Shown here one piece after another: positions 47,363 to 58,249 of a stretch of 60,000 bases of DNA. The position numbers and the translations under genes are program-made. The notes under the pieces were generated by a model. It was not told the origin of the DNA. It did not search any database and saw nothing but the letters and a program-made list of their open reading frames with translations. The DNA lies in contig CM043966.1 in NCBI GenBank assembly GCA_014529385.2, positions 88,318,587 to 88,378,586 of the forward strand. The letters are read 5' to 3'. Each line of letters starts with the position of its first letter. The first letter of the stretch is position 1. The stretch comes from Adiantum capillus-veneris (lineage: Eukaryota > Streptophyta > Polypodiopsida > Polypodiales > Pteridaceae).

Positions 47363-47386
47363 AGACATCCTACACGTAGGATGTGT
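47363..47386. repeat. Palindrome Q2 in element B leader (imperfect)
   Basis: ACATCCTACACGTAGGATGT core; the centre has changed from CGCG to CACG and the outer right arm has one change. Confidence 0.8.
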
Positions 47387-47487
47387 TCTGTGTGATTTGG
47401 CACTCCAAACCCAGCTTTGAGCATACCAAAGTGATCAGCACCTTAAGATGAGTCTATTCTTTGCATTTGAAGCCATTTTGATCAGTT

Positions 47488-47511
47488 AGACATGCTACGC
47501 GTAGAATGTCT
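47488..47511. repeat. Palindrome Q3 in element B leader (imperfect)
   Basis: ACATGCTACGCGTAGAATGT core with one mismatched pair. It is 125 bp after Q2, the same spacing as between P3 and P2 in element A. Confidence 0.8.
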
Positions 47512-47758
47512 AATTCAAATTGAAGCCACAAGCTGACTGTAGGCATAGCAGGGTGTTGTATAGCCTGAGGCAAGCCTCCTAGTCAATTGTGGTCCAAATT
47601 GGAGTTGATTTGATTGGTCAGACCAACATCAGGCTGCTGGAACAGATTTCTGATCCATTGACCAACTTGTAGGTGTCCAAATCAAAAAGTTAAAACAATT
47701 GTGGACTTAGCACATCAAGGGGAATCTAGAGTGCAAAAACCAGGCAAAATAGAGAAGG

Positions 47759-47782
47759 AGACATCCTACGCGTAGGATGTCT
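47759..47782. repeat. Palindrome Q4 in element B leader (perfect)
   Basis: Identical to Q1, including the following CTACAGGG. Confidence 0.9.
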
Positions 47783-48201
47783 ACAGGGGCTTAGTGAAGA
47801 GAAAATTTGACTGAGGACATACAGTGATGTTCCAATTGACTTAAGAATTCCAGATCTTCTTTCAGAAGTGAAATTGGACCTTGTTTGACCTTTTGACGAA
47901 GCAAAGATGGAATTAAGACTTTCCATGTAAATTGACCAACATTCGAGGGAAGTACAGTTCCAGATTAGCATACCTAATCCAGAACATCAAATGTGTATAA
48001 AATACAGTAGTGGTTGAGGTTAACCCTCCAGTTATACCAATCATTACTAAGACCACCTCTAGCGGTTAAATGCTTTGATTCGATTGCCAAAATTAAACGC
48101 TTGTGTACACGTATATTCAGCAGAAAGCAAGAAGTTGTGCGGAAACTGATCCTTTTCCAGGTGAGTGGTTGGATTTGTGTTAAATTGCATTGCTAAGTTT
48201 G

Positions 48202-51200
48202 ATGAATTTAAGATCAGGAAGACACATTCTTAAAGATCAAAAGGTGGCAGGTGATCAAGGTAGGTTAGTGTCCACCGAAGAGAGTGTAACTCAGGCAAGG
48301 CTAGATCCACCAGCATCGATTATTGAGGAGCATAGTGATACTGACACTTCATCAGACAAGTCCTTCTTCATGATGGGTAGTCAACAGCCAAGAGGTTTCT
48401 CCAATGAAGGACCAATGCTATGAGGAAGCACCTCCCTAAATCCTTTGAACGACTCCAAGTTCACTATAATCTTCTTAGAAGGAACAAACTCGAGGGGAGC
48501 CCTAGTTTATTCTGACTATCGAGGACGCAAGTGTATTTGTATTGAAGAAAGGCCTGCTCAGAGACTAGAGATAATTCGAGTCTATGATGATGGAGATAAA
48601 TTCCGAGACGAAAAGGGAACCACTATCTGATAGTTAGTAACCCTGAGGATTACAATAGATATGGAGATAGCGTAGAAAAAGGAAAAATGGTTTCAGAAAC
48701 TCAAGAACCGCCTCCAAACATTGATCGACCCAGAGCTCTTTTTATGTATGATAAGAAAACAACCAGGGTCTCAACCTATAATGAGAATGTGGGGATTTAC
48801 AAGCATGAGAGCGAGGGAATAGTCTCTTACTTTCGTTGCAAAGAACCCTACCCAAACAAATCAAGCAAAGACAAGGTTCTTTACTTATTCTCTTATGAAA
48901 TTGCTATGGGGAAGGATATTGTTTTTGTTGATAGGTACGGGCGAGAATACAAACGTATTCTCCAGAAAGAGATAGAAAAAGCAATAGTTCTAGAAACATC
49001 AACATATGCCCCCGAAGAAGTGCCAAGAGTCACCTACACCCATAGCAAGTCTTCAAATCCCTTTTTAGAAGAGTATGACGCGACCTCACATTCTACCCGA
49101 CAACAAACGTTCAACTACCAAAGCCAACCAGCAACCCAACCATCATTGGAGGCATGGCTCAGATAGAGTGCGACATTAGAACACGACCGAAATCGAGATG
49201 GTTATCCAACCGCATGAGGGCTATGGGATTTACAAGAACCACCACTCTATTCACGGTATCAAGGTGAGAGTAAGCCAAAAACTCAAGGGTCAATAGAGCT
49301 TGGAAGATCACCCATAGAGCGAGTTCGAAGAGATGAACCATCTCTTGCAAAAAACGTGAGAAATTATGGCTTAGGAGCACCATTGGGAGAGGAACCTGCC
49401 CACTACCAAAGGCCACAGGAGGTATATAGATTGGGACGAGGAGATCCAATTATGAGATTTGTAGACCATCATAGAATTAGACCTTCTCAAGTGCAAAAAT
49501 GAGTAAACAAGAAATACACGGGAAACAGAGATCCTAGGGATCATGTAGCAACCTTTGTGCGTGTAATTAGAGCTGAAGAGGTGTTAGACTTCCCTACCCA
49601 ATTTGCAGGGTTTGGACTAACCCTACAGGAGGATGCAACTACTTGGTTTGACTCTGTGGAGCGTAGAGACTTTGAGTCTATGGAGGAGGTGTTTGACGAG
49701 TTTATTGAGGAATTCTCACAAAGGGGAATAGCTCATAATACAGTCTCATAAATACATAAATTCAAACAGAAAGAAGGGGAATATGTGTGAAAGACAGCCC
49801 TACGACTAAAAAGATATGTTAAGTTCTGCCCTGTGGAAGAACTTCCAACTCAATCCAGACTTATGTTTATATATATTCAAGGACTGAAAAATGCAGATCT
49901 CGAGAAGGACTTACATATGAAGAGGAGCACGATGTTAAATGAGTTAACTAAGGAGAATCTTTACCTTGTAGACAATTGTGCGGTTTACAAGGAGGGTAAA
50001 TTCAAGGATCTTGACGACGATTCATCCTCACAACAAAGTGGAAGCAAATCCGATAAGACAACACCGAAAGGCGAAATAGCTGTGAGCCAGGAGAAGCTTT
50101 TAGAGGAAGTGCTAAAAAAGACTAACATGTACGCCAAACCTTAGGCTAAATAGCCAAAGTGGTGTGCTATTGAACAAAAATGGACAAACCATGGGACAGA
50201 GGAATGTTATTATAACAAGGGATATGTGAGACAATGACCTTATGCTCCCCAAGCTCAGGTAGCATCTCCTCAACTTCCAACGATGCCTAGGTATCAAGCA
50301 GGCAACCTACCAGGACCTATAGGTGTAGAAAGATCACAACCAGTGTTGGGGCAGCAACCACCCCTACCAGGATTACGACCTGTCGGCATAAGATACACAC
50401 CAACAGTAACCGAACCAGAGGAGAAGGCTTTGGTCCCTATGAATGCATATTACAAAGATCCCAATGGATATGCTGAAAATCCTGTCTATTATCCACCGGA
50501 AGAACCCCCAACACCAGAACCATGGAGCATGATAGGAGGTGCAGGACCACCAACAGCTGCACAAGCAGCAGGAAAAGGAAGATATAGCTTGCATGAACGA
50601 ACATTGTTGCTCATAGCCAACGGAGGCATGGGCGGGCAGAGACATGCATACCAACAAAGAGGAGCTCAAGGAGCACCTCAACAGACTAAGGGACCCTTCT
50701 ACAAGTGTGGTGGAGACCATTAGCTAAGAGACTATCCTCATGATGAAATCATCAGAGTCAACGCATATTGCACCGAGTGTGGAGTTACTCATTTGATTCT
50801 TGATTGCCCTAAAAACCCGACCAAAGGAGCAAAAACTACCTTGAACATCCTGGAAGCAGTGCCTTCCAGTGGAGGGTCAGAAAACGAGACAGTAATACCT
50901 ATTCAGGCAGTGACACGAGACCAAGCTCAAAGAATGACGAATGAACCCATAATTGAAGATCCAAAAACCGATGCCCCAAGTTCAGAAATGAAAAATCAAA
51001 CTTGGAAAGCTAGAAAGGCGCGTATGAAAGCCAGGAGAGAAGGAGAGCAAACGGCTCTATCCAAGGAGTTAAAACAAACCAAGGATAGATTAGAGCGGTT
51101 AGAGGATCTAGCTATTCTAAGCTCACACACTGCGGCAACCATAGCACCCAAGGAAATAACAGAACCCAAAAGTGCAGGATCAGGAGGATCAGTGTTGGCA

Positions 51201-51768
51201 GAAAAAGTAAATGAGCAGTTAGACGCACTTTTAAAATCTTATGAAGCCACACTCAAAAAGAACCAAACCCAAGAGCAAAGATGGATGACTTATTCATATG
51301 CCGAAATAGAAAAACAGAGGTTGGAAATGTGTCGAAAGATGATTGAAACAGCTCAATCCTCGATAGAAAACCCGCTTTGTAAACTTGTAAGTTGGCACGA
51401 AGTACCAGCTCCAACCTCTATCAAACCAACTCTAGAGAAATAAGTAGACACGACGCAGAGACTCACGAATGCCTCTGAGTCTAGGAGAGAGTCTATCATA
51501 GTGCCAAATACAACAGATGAGACAATTGATGGGTTCCAACCTAAAACATTGGTAGAAATGGGTAAGGATTGTAACGGTCTAGATGATCTGTGGAAGCAAA
51601 TCTGTGATGCCAACGAAGCTAACAGGGTGAGCTACCAAATGAATAGCACAAGAAAAGAGAAAAATAAAATCTTACCTCGTATTGAAGAATTTGAGGCAAG
51701 ATCACAAATGAACTTTGATATACATTCACAAGGGGGAGACCAGGGATCAATTAGTTCGGGGCACAGCC
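48202..51768 (+). pseudogene. Gag region of element B
   Basis: Starts MNLRSGR at 48202, as in element A, and aligns with A throughout, but with stops (for example 48421, 49164, 49749, 50142, 50721, 51441) and at least one frameshift near 48615. Domains: the unrecognised Tyr-rich domain (48445-48960), capsid-like Gag (about 49530-49990; FGLTLQEDATTWFDSV), a Pro/Gly-rich linker (50283-50690), two Cys/His knuckles of which the first has lost two Cys and is followed by a stop, the second intact at 50769-50807 (C-x2-C-x3-H-x4-C), then a charged coiled segment (50980-51110). Interrupted at 51768 by a MITE. Non-functional copy; A shows the intact form. Confidence 0.85.
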
Positions 51769-52056
51769 GGGTGAAAGCATGTTAACTTGTCATGCTTTTT
51801 CATGTCCCGGACAATGCTAACTAGCACAATTTTGACATATGCTAACTAGTACAATAACTTGAGGTACATCTTCAAGATCTATGACATATGATATATCTAT
51901 AGAAAGCACTTGAAACAAGGAATCCAAATGTACAACCTCTGATAAATTTTGATATTATTTGTAAAAAATTTACCGGACGCCCAACTTTTTGAAGATGTGC
52001 TAACTTGAAACTGCTAACTAGCACAAAAAGCGCGACAAGTTAACATGCTTTCACCC
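51769..52056. mobile_element. 288-bp MITE in gag of element B
   Basis: Perfect 23-bp terminal inverted repeats starting GGGTGAAAGCATGTTAAC (51769-51791 and 52034-52056), flanked by a 4-bp duplication AGCC (51765-51768, 52057-52060). GCTAACTAGCACAA-like words recur near both ends. Removing it with one AGCC restores the frame (G H S Q P D S L K I L P) aligned with element A, confirming the borders. No coding capacity. Confidence 0.9.
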
Positions 52057-53801
52057 AGCCAACCAGACTCGCTGAAAATTCTACCCTCTTACCTATGGGA
52101 GTATGAAGCTAAGTCTAAGGTGAGAGCAATCCCATCTCAACGACTTTCTTCTAATAGAGTGATGGATTCACAAGGGTTGATTGAGTTATTGTCCACTCCT
52201 GTGGCATGCACAATCACATTAGCCAAACTCTTGAGGTTACAAACAAACATGTGGACCACCGTAGGCAAATTCTTAGAAAAATTTGGAGTAAAAAACCCCA
52301 CCTCGAAGCTTCAAGAAGGGATCAGAGAATTGGACAAGCCTCAACTAAACACTAGGCTAGTACCTTTAAACAAGGTTGGAGAGTATTGCAAGGGAGAACA
52401 TGGAAACACCACGCTACCAATAAAATTCCAAGGAGTATTTTCCAAAGCTATTCTTGACAGTGGAGCAGGAGTCGCTATTGCCACCAAGGAAATATGGAAA
52501 AAATGGAGAAAACCGGCTTTGAGAGCTACCAGAATGAAATTGCAATTGGCATATAGGTTCATGGAAAAGCCTCTAGGACTCTTAGAAAAAGTAATTGTCA
52601 CTTCGTGCGGAATCGAGTATTAGCATACATTTGCAATAGTCAATTTTGACAAAAAGAAAAATTACGAGATCATCTTGGGAAGACCATTCATACGACAATT
52701 AAAGATGGTCTAAGATTGGGGCTACGACCACATATACCTCAAACATGGTGAGACTACAACCAAAATACACCTAAAAGACCATAGTTACAAGGATGTTAAC
52801 CAGACACCAGTGGAAGAGTTTGATTCAGCTACATTGGTAGGGTCTGAACTCCTAGCATGGTTAGAGCAACAAAAAGAGCTATGGATGTGCAGAGCTTCAC
52901 ATTGTGGGAGCTTAAAAAGAGAGGAACGCATCTTAGAGAGAGATATTGAGGACAAGGATTATATTTCGGAACCTTTTCCCGAAGATGCCTTAGAACCTCT
53001 GGAATCGGAATACATACTAGCAACATTGGATGTCTATACCATTACAGATAGCCCAATGATAAAATTTTGCGATAAGGATGGGTATGATGTGCTACCCTAT
53101 TACATGGTAAGCCTTATACCAGCAGGAGATGAGAGTGTAGAACCACCAGAACAAGAAGAGTTTCCTCTGAGCATCTAGAGGTAAATAACGATGCAGACAA
53201 CAAGTGTTCAGACAGCTCAAGTGAGCGTAGGGAGAAAACAGTGAATATCAAGTTTTATGATTTTGACAATCAACACCCTAGACTCCAGGAACGCTATAGT
53301 AAAAAATGAGCAGAAAACAAAATGAGAGAGAACCCTATGCCCAGGATAAAAGATAAAACTCACTATCTAATGCTTGTTAAAGCAAAGGATTGTGTAAAAG
53401 ACCAAATATCAGGAAGATTCTCAAAAGTTCAAAGGAAACGAATGCAAGAGGAAATAAAACAAGTACAAAAAGCCAAAACAGAAACAAAATCAAATAAATC
53501 TCAACAATCAAAACAAGAAAAAGCAAAAGACCCACAGTGGACCAAATTGGAGCGTAAAAAGAAATACCAAGAACTAAAACGGTCATTACGAGAGGTATGG
53601 ACTACTGAGGGAGAAAGTGATGGTAAGGAGGAGTCACAAAAAGGAAACATGAATGTACCATCCCATTATCAAAAATTCACCATCCAGGATAGAAAAATCA
53701 TAATGACACCACCAGTCAGGGAAAGAATAAACCAGGAATCTTACGATGGGCCGAAAAATGCAAAATGGATAGACCTCGCTGAACCAGGTCAAAAGCTTTA
53801 G
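52057..53801 (+). pseudogene. Protease and protease-RT linker of element B
   Basis: Retropepsin with DSGAG (Asp at 52456-52458) and, after an in-frame stop near 52621, ILGRPF. The following 350 codons are an acidic linker also present in element A (EEFDSATL, ELWMC...CGSLKREE, FCDKDGYDV), then a Lys/Gln-rich stretch (53400-53600) and PPVRERINQESYDGPKNAKW before RT. Stops at about 52621, 52711 and 53176; frameshift near 53290. The linker domain is not one I recognise. Confidence 0.8.
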
Positions 53802-54560
53802 TCGGTCTATATCGCAACTGATTTAGAGCTTGAAGAAGAAGAACTGCTAACACAACTTCTCAAGAAGTATAAAGATGTGTTTGCATGGTCCTACAAAGAC
53901 CTCAAAGGAGTTGATCCATCGATATGCCAACATACAATACCGTTGAAATCAGATGCCAAACCTAGCAAACAGCGTCCTTACACATATAATGACACATTTG
54001 CTAAACGAATCAAAGAGGAAATTGGCAAGCTGATGGATATTGAATTCATCTACGAAATCGAGCATACAAATTGGGTGTCACCCATTGTGGTTTTCCCCAA
54101 AAAGAACGGAAAACTGCGAGTGTGTGTGAACCTCAAAAAGGTAAATGCAGCCACATAAGGGATAATTATCCCTTGCCGATCACAGAACATGTACTTGAGA
54201 GGGTGGCTGGGAAACGGGATTATTCCTTTCTAGATGGGTTTTTAGGGTATAATCAACTGGCAATTGCAATAAAGGATCAACACAAAATATCGTTTGCCAT
54301 GAAATGGGGAATATATGCATATAGAGTTGTGCCTTTCGATCTAACTAATGCCCCAGCTACCTTTCAGAGGTTAATGACTCATGCATTCAAAGAATACCTG
54401 AGAATATTCTTAGAAATATATATGGATGATCTTTGTGTACACTCTCTTATACGAGAAGAACATATTGACCATTTACAAAAGCTTTTTGAGAAGTATGCAG
54501 AACATATCGAATCTGTCTTAACCCGGAAAAGTGCATTTTTATGGTTAGACAAGGCCGCAT
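53802..54560 (+). pseudogene. Reverse transcriptase of element B
   Basis: Ty3/gypsy RT: YKDVFAWSYKDLKGVDP, PIVVFPKKNGKLRVCVNLKKVN, DNYPLPITEHVLERVAG, then YMDD (54419-54430) at the catalytic centre. DVFAWSY...D(M/L).G(I/V)DP is common in plant Tat/Athila-type elements. Frameshifts near 54156 and 54545; stop at 53802. Confidence 0.9.
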
Positions 54561-55272
54561 CTTAGGAAATATTGTCTCAAGAAATGGCATAACCACTGAC
54601 CTAGACAAAATCAAAGTCATAGTAGACCTCCCCAGGCCTACTAATGCGAAACAAGTGCAATCCTTCATGGGACACTGCGGATATTATCAAAGATTCATAT
54701 ATATGTATGCAGCCATTGCGCAACCTCTGTATCGTTTGTTAGTCAGTTTCGATTGGACTGAGGAGTGTGAATCTTCATTCCAAAAGTTGAAGAAAACCCT
54801 TATATCAGCACCGGTACCTAAAGCACCAGATTGGGAAAAGATATTCCATGTTCACATTGATGCATCTGCATATGCAATTGGGAGTATTCTGGCTCAACCT
54901 GGAGATGGAACAATGGATTTCCCAGTTTGTTATGCAAGCCGACAGTTAAATAGTGCAGAGAAGAACTACACAACCACTAAAAGAGAGGGGCTAGGGATGA
55001 TTTATGCTGTAAAGAAATTTCGGCATTATTTGTTTGCAAAAAAAATTGTGTTCTTCACAGATCATCAAACTCTTTTGTATCTGGTAAATAAACCATGCAA
55101 TACTGGACAAATTGTACGCTGGTTTATTATATTGCTAGAGTTTGATTTAACACTGGTGATCAAAAAGGGTAAAACTCATCTACGGGTTGATCATCTTTTA
55201 AGGCTGCAAAACGGGGAAGCTCCTGAAGGAGTAGATGATGACATACCTGATGCTTATCTTTTCAATATTTAA
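54561..55272 (+). pseudogene. RT thumb and RNase H of element B
   Basis: ILGNIVSRNGITTD and VQSFMGHCGYYQRFI (RT connection), then RNase H with VHIDASAYAIGSILAQ, AEKNYTTTKREGLGMIYAV and FFTDHQTLLYL, matching the DED carboxylates of Ty3/gypsy RNase H. This segment is open for 243 codons, so it is the best-preserved part of B's pol. Confidence 0.9.
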
Positions 55273-55482
55273 ATGATACCCAAATAGTCTCAGGAAATTG
55301 TTAGCATTCTTTCCTTTGGAGGTAGGTTTGATAACAAGGAAGACAGATCCAAACAACAAACAATTCGACAAACAAAAAACTTTCAATTGATTGTTGCATG
55401 ACGACTGTATCATCTAGACTCAAACCAGATTTTACGATTATGTATAAATCCGTAGGAATTTGAGTGTTATCTTGAAGAAGCA

Positions 55483-55608
55483 CACGTCCAGGATTGTGCA
55501 TTTCATTGTTCAACAATGAAAACACACTAGAGAGTGAAACAATTAGGGATTTATTGGCCAACTATGTATGCTGACACACACGCTCATGTTAACAATTGTA
55601 CTATATGT
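55483..55608 (+). pseudogene. Extra HHCC zinc module, copy 1 (element B)
   Basis: H-x6-H-x30-C-x2-C: HVQDCAFH ... GIYWPTMYADTHAHVNN-CTIC, with one stop at 55528. Spacing is identical to copy 2. It lies before the usual RNase H-integrase linker, where other gypsy elements I know have no such module. Confidence 0.7.
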
Positions 55609-55860
55609 AGTGCCAAACGACCAGTGAATCATGCAACATTGTTTCAAGTAAACATTGCACCTGCATGGATTCAATATATCATTGATTTCCTAACCACAAG
55701 GACATTTCCTGAAAACATAACAAAAGCACGGAAAAGGGCTATAGAGCTGGAGACTCGCGACTTTAATTTAATTAGGAATCAACTCTATAAGCGAAGAAAG
55801 GATAATAAACTTAGAATCTTTGCAAGTGAAAGTGAATACCTACTGATTCTAGAACATGCA
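55609..55860 (+). pseudogene. Linker between the two HHCC modules
   Basis: PAWIQYIIDFLTTRTFPENI ... NQLYKRRKDNKLRIF ... EYLLILEHAH, the normal gypsy segment before the integrase zinc finger. Open frame. Confidence 0.8.
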
Positions 55861-56688
55861 CATGCAGGAATAAGTGGAGGCCATTTTTCAGGCGATAAGA
55901 TGGCAAAAATTGTCTTAACCACAGGAATATGGTGGCCTACATTGCATATGGATGCTGAGGAGTTTGTAAAGCGTTGTGACGCATGTTAGCGCACCAAAGT
56001 GCCAAAAAAGAGAGATGAGATGCCACTACGACCAATGATGGGAGCAAGGGCATTTGCAAAATGGGGCATTGATTTTGTGGGGCCTGTTTTAACCCCTGCA
56101 TATCGCACCCATACCCAATATATCATTGTGGCTATGGACTATCTCACAAAATGGACGGAAGCCAAGGCAACACAAAAAGCAGACGCACGAACCACTGCAA
56201 AATTTTTGTATGATAATGTCTTTGTAAGATACGGATTACCAATAGAAATTATCAGTGATCGAGGAGCACATTTTCTTAATGAAGTCATTGAATATCTACT
56301 AGAGGAATTCATGGTCATACATAAAAAATCTTCTCCATATCATCCACAAGCAAATGGACAAGCTGAGGCCACAAATAAAACACTATGCACTTTTCTAACT
56401 AAAATTGTATCAGAGTCAAGGATAGACTGGGATCATCAGTTACACTCAACACTATGGACATACAGGGTAGCTTACAAAACATCAATAGGAACAACACCGT
56501 ACAACATGGTGTTTGGTCTAAACGCTATATTACCTATAGAGTTTTTAATTCCAACTCTACGAGTAGCGAAACGATTAGAATGGACAGGGCATGATCTCTC
56601 TTCAAGAATAGATGATCTTGAAAAGCTAGATGAACTACGATTGAGAGCTGTAGCTTCAATTTATGCTAAAAAGAGACGACAAAAATAG
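55861..56688 (+). pseudogene. Integrase zinc module (copy 2) and catalytic core, element B
   Basis: Zinc module HAGISGGH ... GIWWPTLHMD ... CDAC (55861-55986), then a stop at 55987, then core: WGIDFVGPV (Asp 1), ISDRGAHFLNE (Asp 2), SPYHPQANGQAEATNKTL (Glu), so the DDE triad is visible. Core frame 55999-56688 is open. It would join element DNA to the host genome. Confidence 0.9.
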
Positions 56689-57060
56689 TTTTTTGACAAG
56701 CATGTGCGCACGAAAGAGTTCAAAACAGGTGACTATGTACTTGTTTATACCTTGAAGCAACATGCCAAGAAACTTAAAAAGCGAGGGATGGGACCCTTTG
56801 TGATTAGTAACTTATCACAAAGTGGAGCTGTCAAGCTTGCTACATTAGCAGGTAAAGACAAGCCAAATTGGATTAGTGGGTGTCGATTAAAAAAATATCA
56901 TTTACCACTAACACATGATATGCTTCAACAAATCCATCAAGAAAAACAACGAATGAAGGAGAAACAGAGGGTACGAGAAGAAGCCCAGGCAGAAGCAAAA
57001 GAACGCATCGCAAAAAGAAGGCTTCTACGACAACAACAACAAGGTGGATCACCGTTGTGA
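56689..57060 (+). pseudogene. Integrase C-terminal domain, element B
   Basis: FKTGDYVLVYTLKQHAKKLKKR ... GPFVISNLSQSGAVKLATL is the SH3-like GPF/Y module; it ends in a Lys/Arg/Gln/Glu helix (MKEKQRVREEAQAEAKERIA). A stop separates it from the core. The same domain is at 23576-23896. Confidence 0.85.
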
Positions 57061-57099
57061 ATAAATGCTATTCGACTAGCGAATTTTGATGAAGACACA

Positions 57100-57460
57100 G
57101 TGGAGCCAATAATTGCAGTCAAAGTGGGTAGCAATCAAGTTGAATCGACGGCATTGCTTGATTCTGGAGATCAAGCAAATATAATCTCTTACAACTTCCA
57201 AACAGCTCAAGCCCAAAGGTCAACTACATCCTACTCCACACGTGTTGGAAAGCAGTACATCACATTCGTTGAAAACATTGGGCTGGATTATATTGCATGT
57301 ACAAGTACATCAATATATTTACCCACACAAGTTTTATGTGGTTGAAAATGAAAGCACACAACACCCCATGTTGTTGGGACAACCTTGGCAAAAAGAGTAT
57401 AATGTGCAGATAGATTGGAATGCGGATGCAGTAAAAATTCAACATGCACAAGAACAATAG
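57100..57460 (+). pseudogene. Second retropepsin-like domain after integrase (element B)
   Basis: PIIAVKVGSNQVESTALLDSGDQANI has the D-S-G triplet (57160-57168); after a frameshift near 57300, HPMLLGQPWQKEYNVQIDW corresponds to the ILG-R/Q-PW motif. Placed about 40 bp after the integrase stop. The separate protease before RT is present too, so B carries two. The split element has the same arrangement. Confidence 0.65.
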
Positions 57461-57670
57461 GTGATAGCCTTTGCTCAACAACCCCAGAAGAACTAGATGG
57501 CAGCAACACAATCACTGGAGAAATAATCAAAAGGATGGGTGCCACTAAAGAACAACACGATACCCATGGCGAATAAACACGGCACTGCCAACCATGTTCA
57601 CTACAAACATAAAACAACACAGAGCACAGTGCCACGATCAAGGTAAGCAACATGCGACAAACAAGTATGG

Positions 57671-58186
57671 GTGCGGAAGGATAGAGGTGACATGGCAGAC
57701 AAACCACAATACAACAGAAGAAGTCAACAGAAGCAGACAATTCAACCAAAAACCAAGGGAATAAAAAAGATATGGATCCCAAAGAAAATGCTCAGCGACA
57801 ACTTAAATGCGGCTCGCATTTGGATCCCTAAACCAAAGCAACCGGAACTCCCTTCACTACAAGCAACATCGGAAGGCAGACAAACACTACATATGAAACC
57901 GACAAACCGATCTATGTGGGTGTCAATCAGCAACAAAACAATGACAACCGCGGAAGTAGCAAAAAACCTGGAAAGCAAAAGAGACAAAGACTATGGCCAA
58001 TTCCGACACACGACAATTCTCTCCAAGGAGACGACTATGGCCATATCGACAATAGCGGCAAACCAAGCGACTTTTGCAAGAAAGATGATCAAACAGAGAG
58101 CGGTAGAGTTACAACTTGTACTTGCAAAGAAAATCTGCCGACGAAATCAACAACAAACAGGAAACCTCGACGGCGAATGCCAATAA
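57671..58186 (+). pseudogene. Lys/Gln-rich post-pol frame of element B
   Basis: 171-codon open frame with two IWIPK repeats (KKIWIPKKML, ARIWIPKPKQ), otherwise polar low-complexity. No family recognised. It may be the C-terminal tail of the post-integrase region; scattered IWIPK-like peptides also occur at 12885-13110. Confidence 0.4.
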
Positions 58187-58249
58187 GCATCTTGCTTATA
58201 CCCTCCTCTTGCACAGCATTAATTTTTCCATGCATTGACCGAGTATGAT

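Larger units (their letters stand above)
46411..48201 (+). promoter_or_regulatory. 5' leader of element B
   Basis: About 1.8 kb between PBS and gag start without a conserved frame. Carries four palindromes and one half-site (AGACATCCTA at 47081-47090). Confidence 0.7.
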
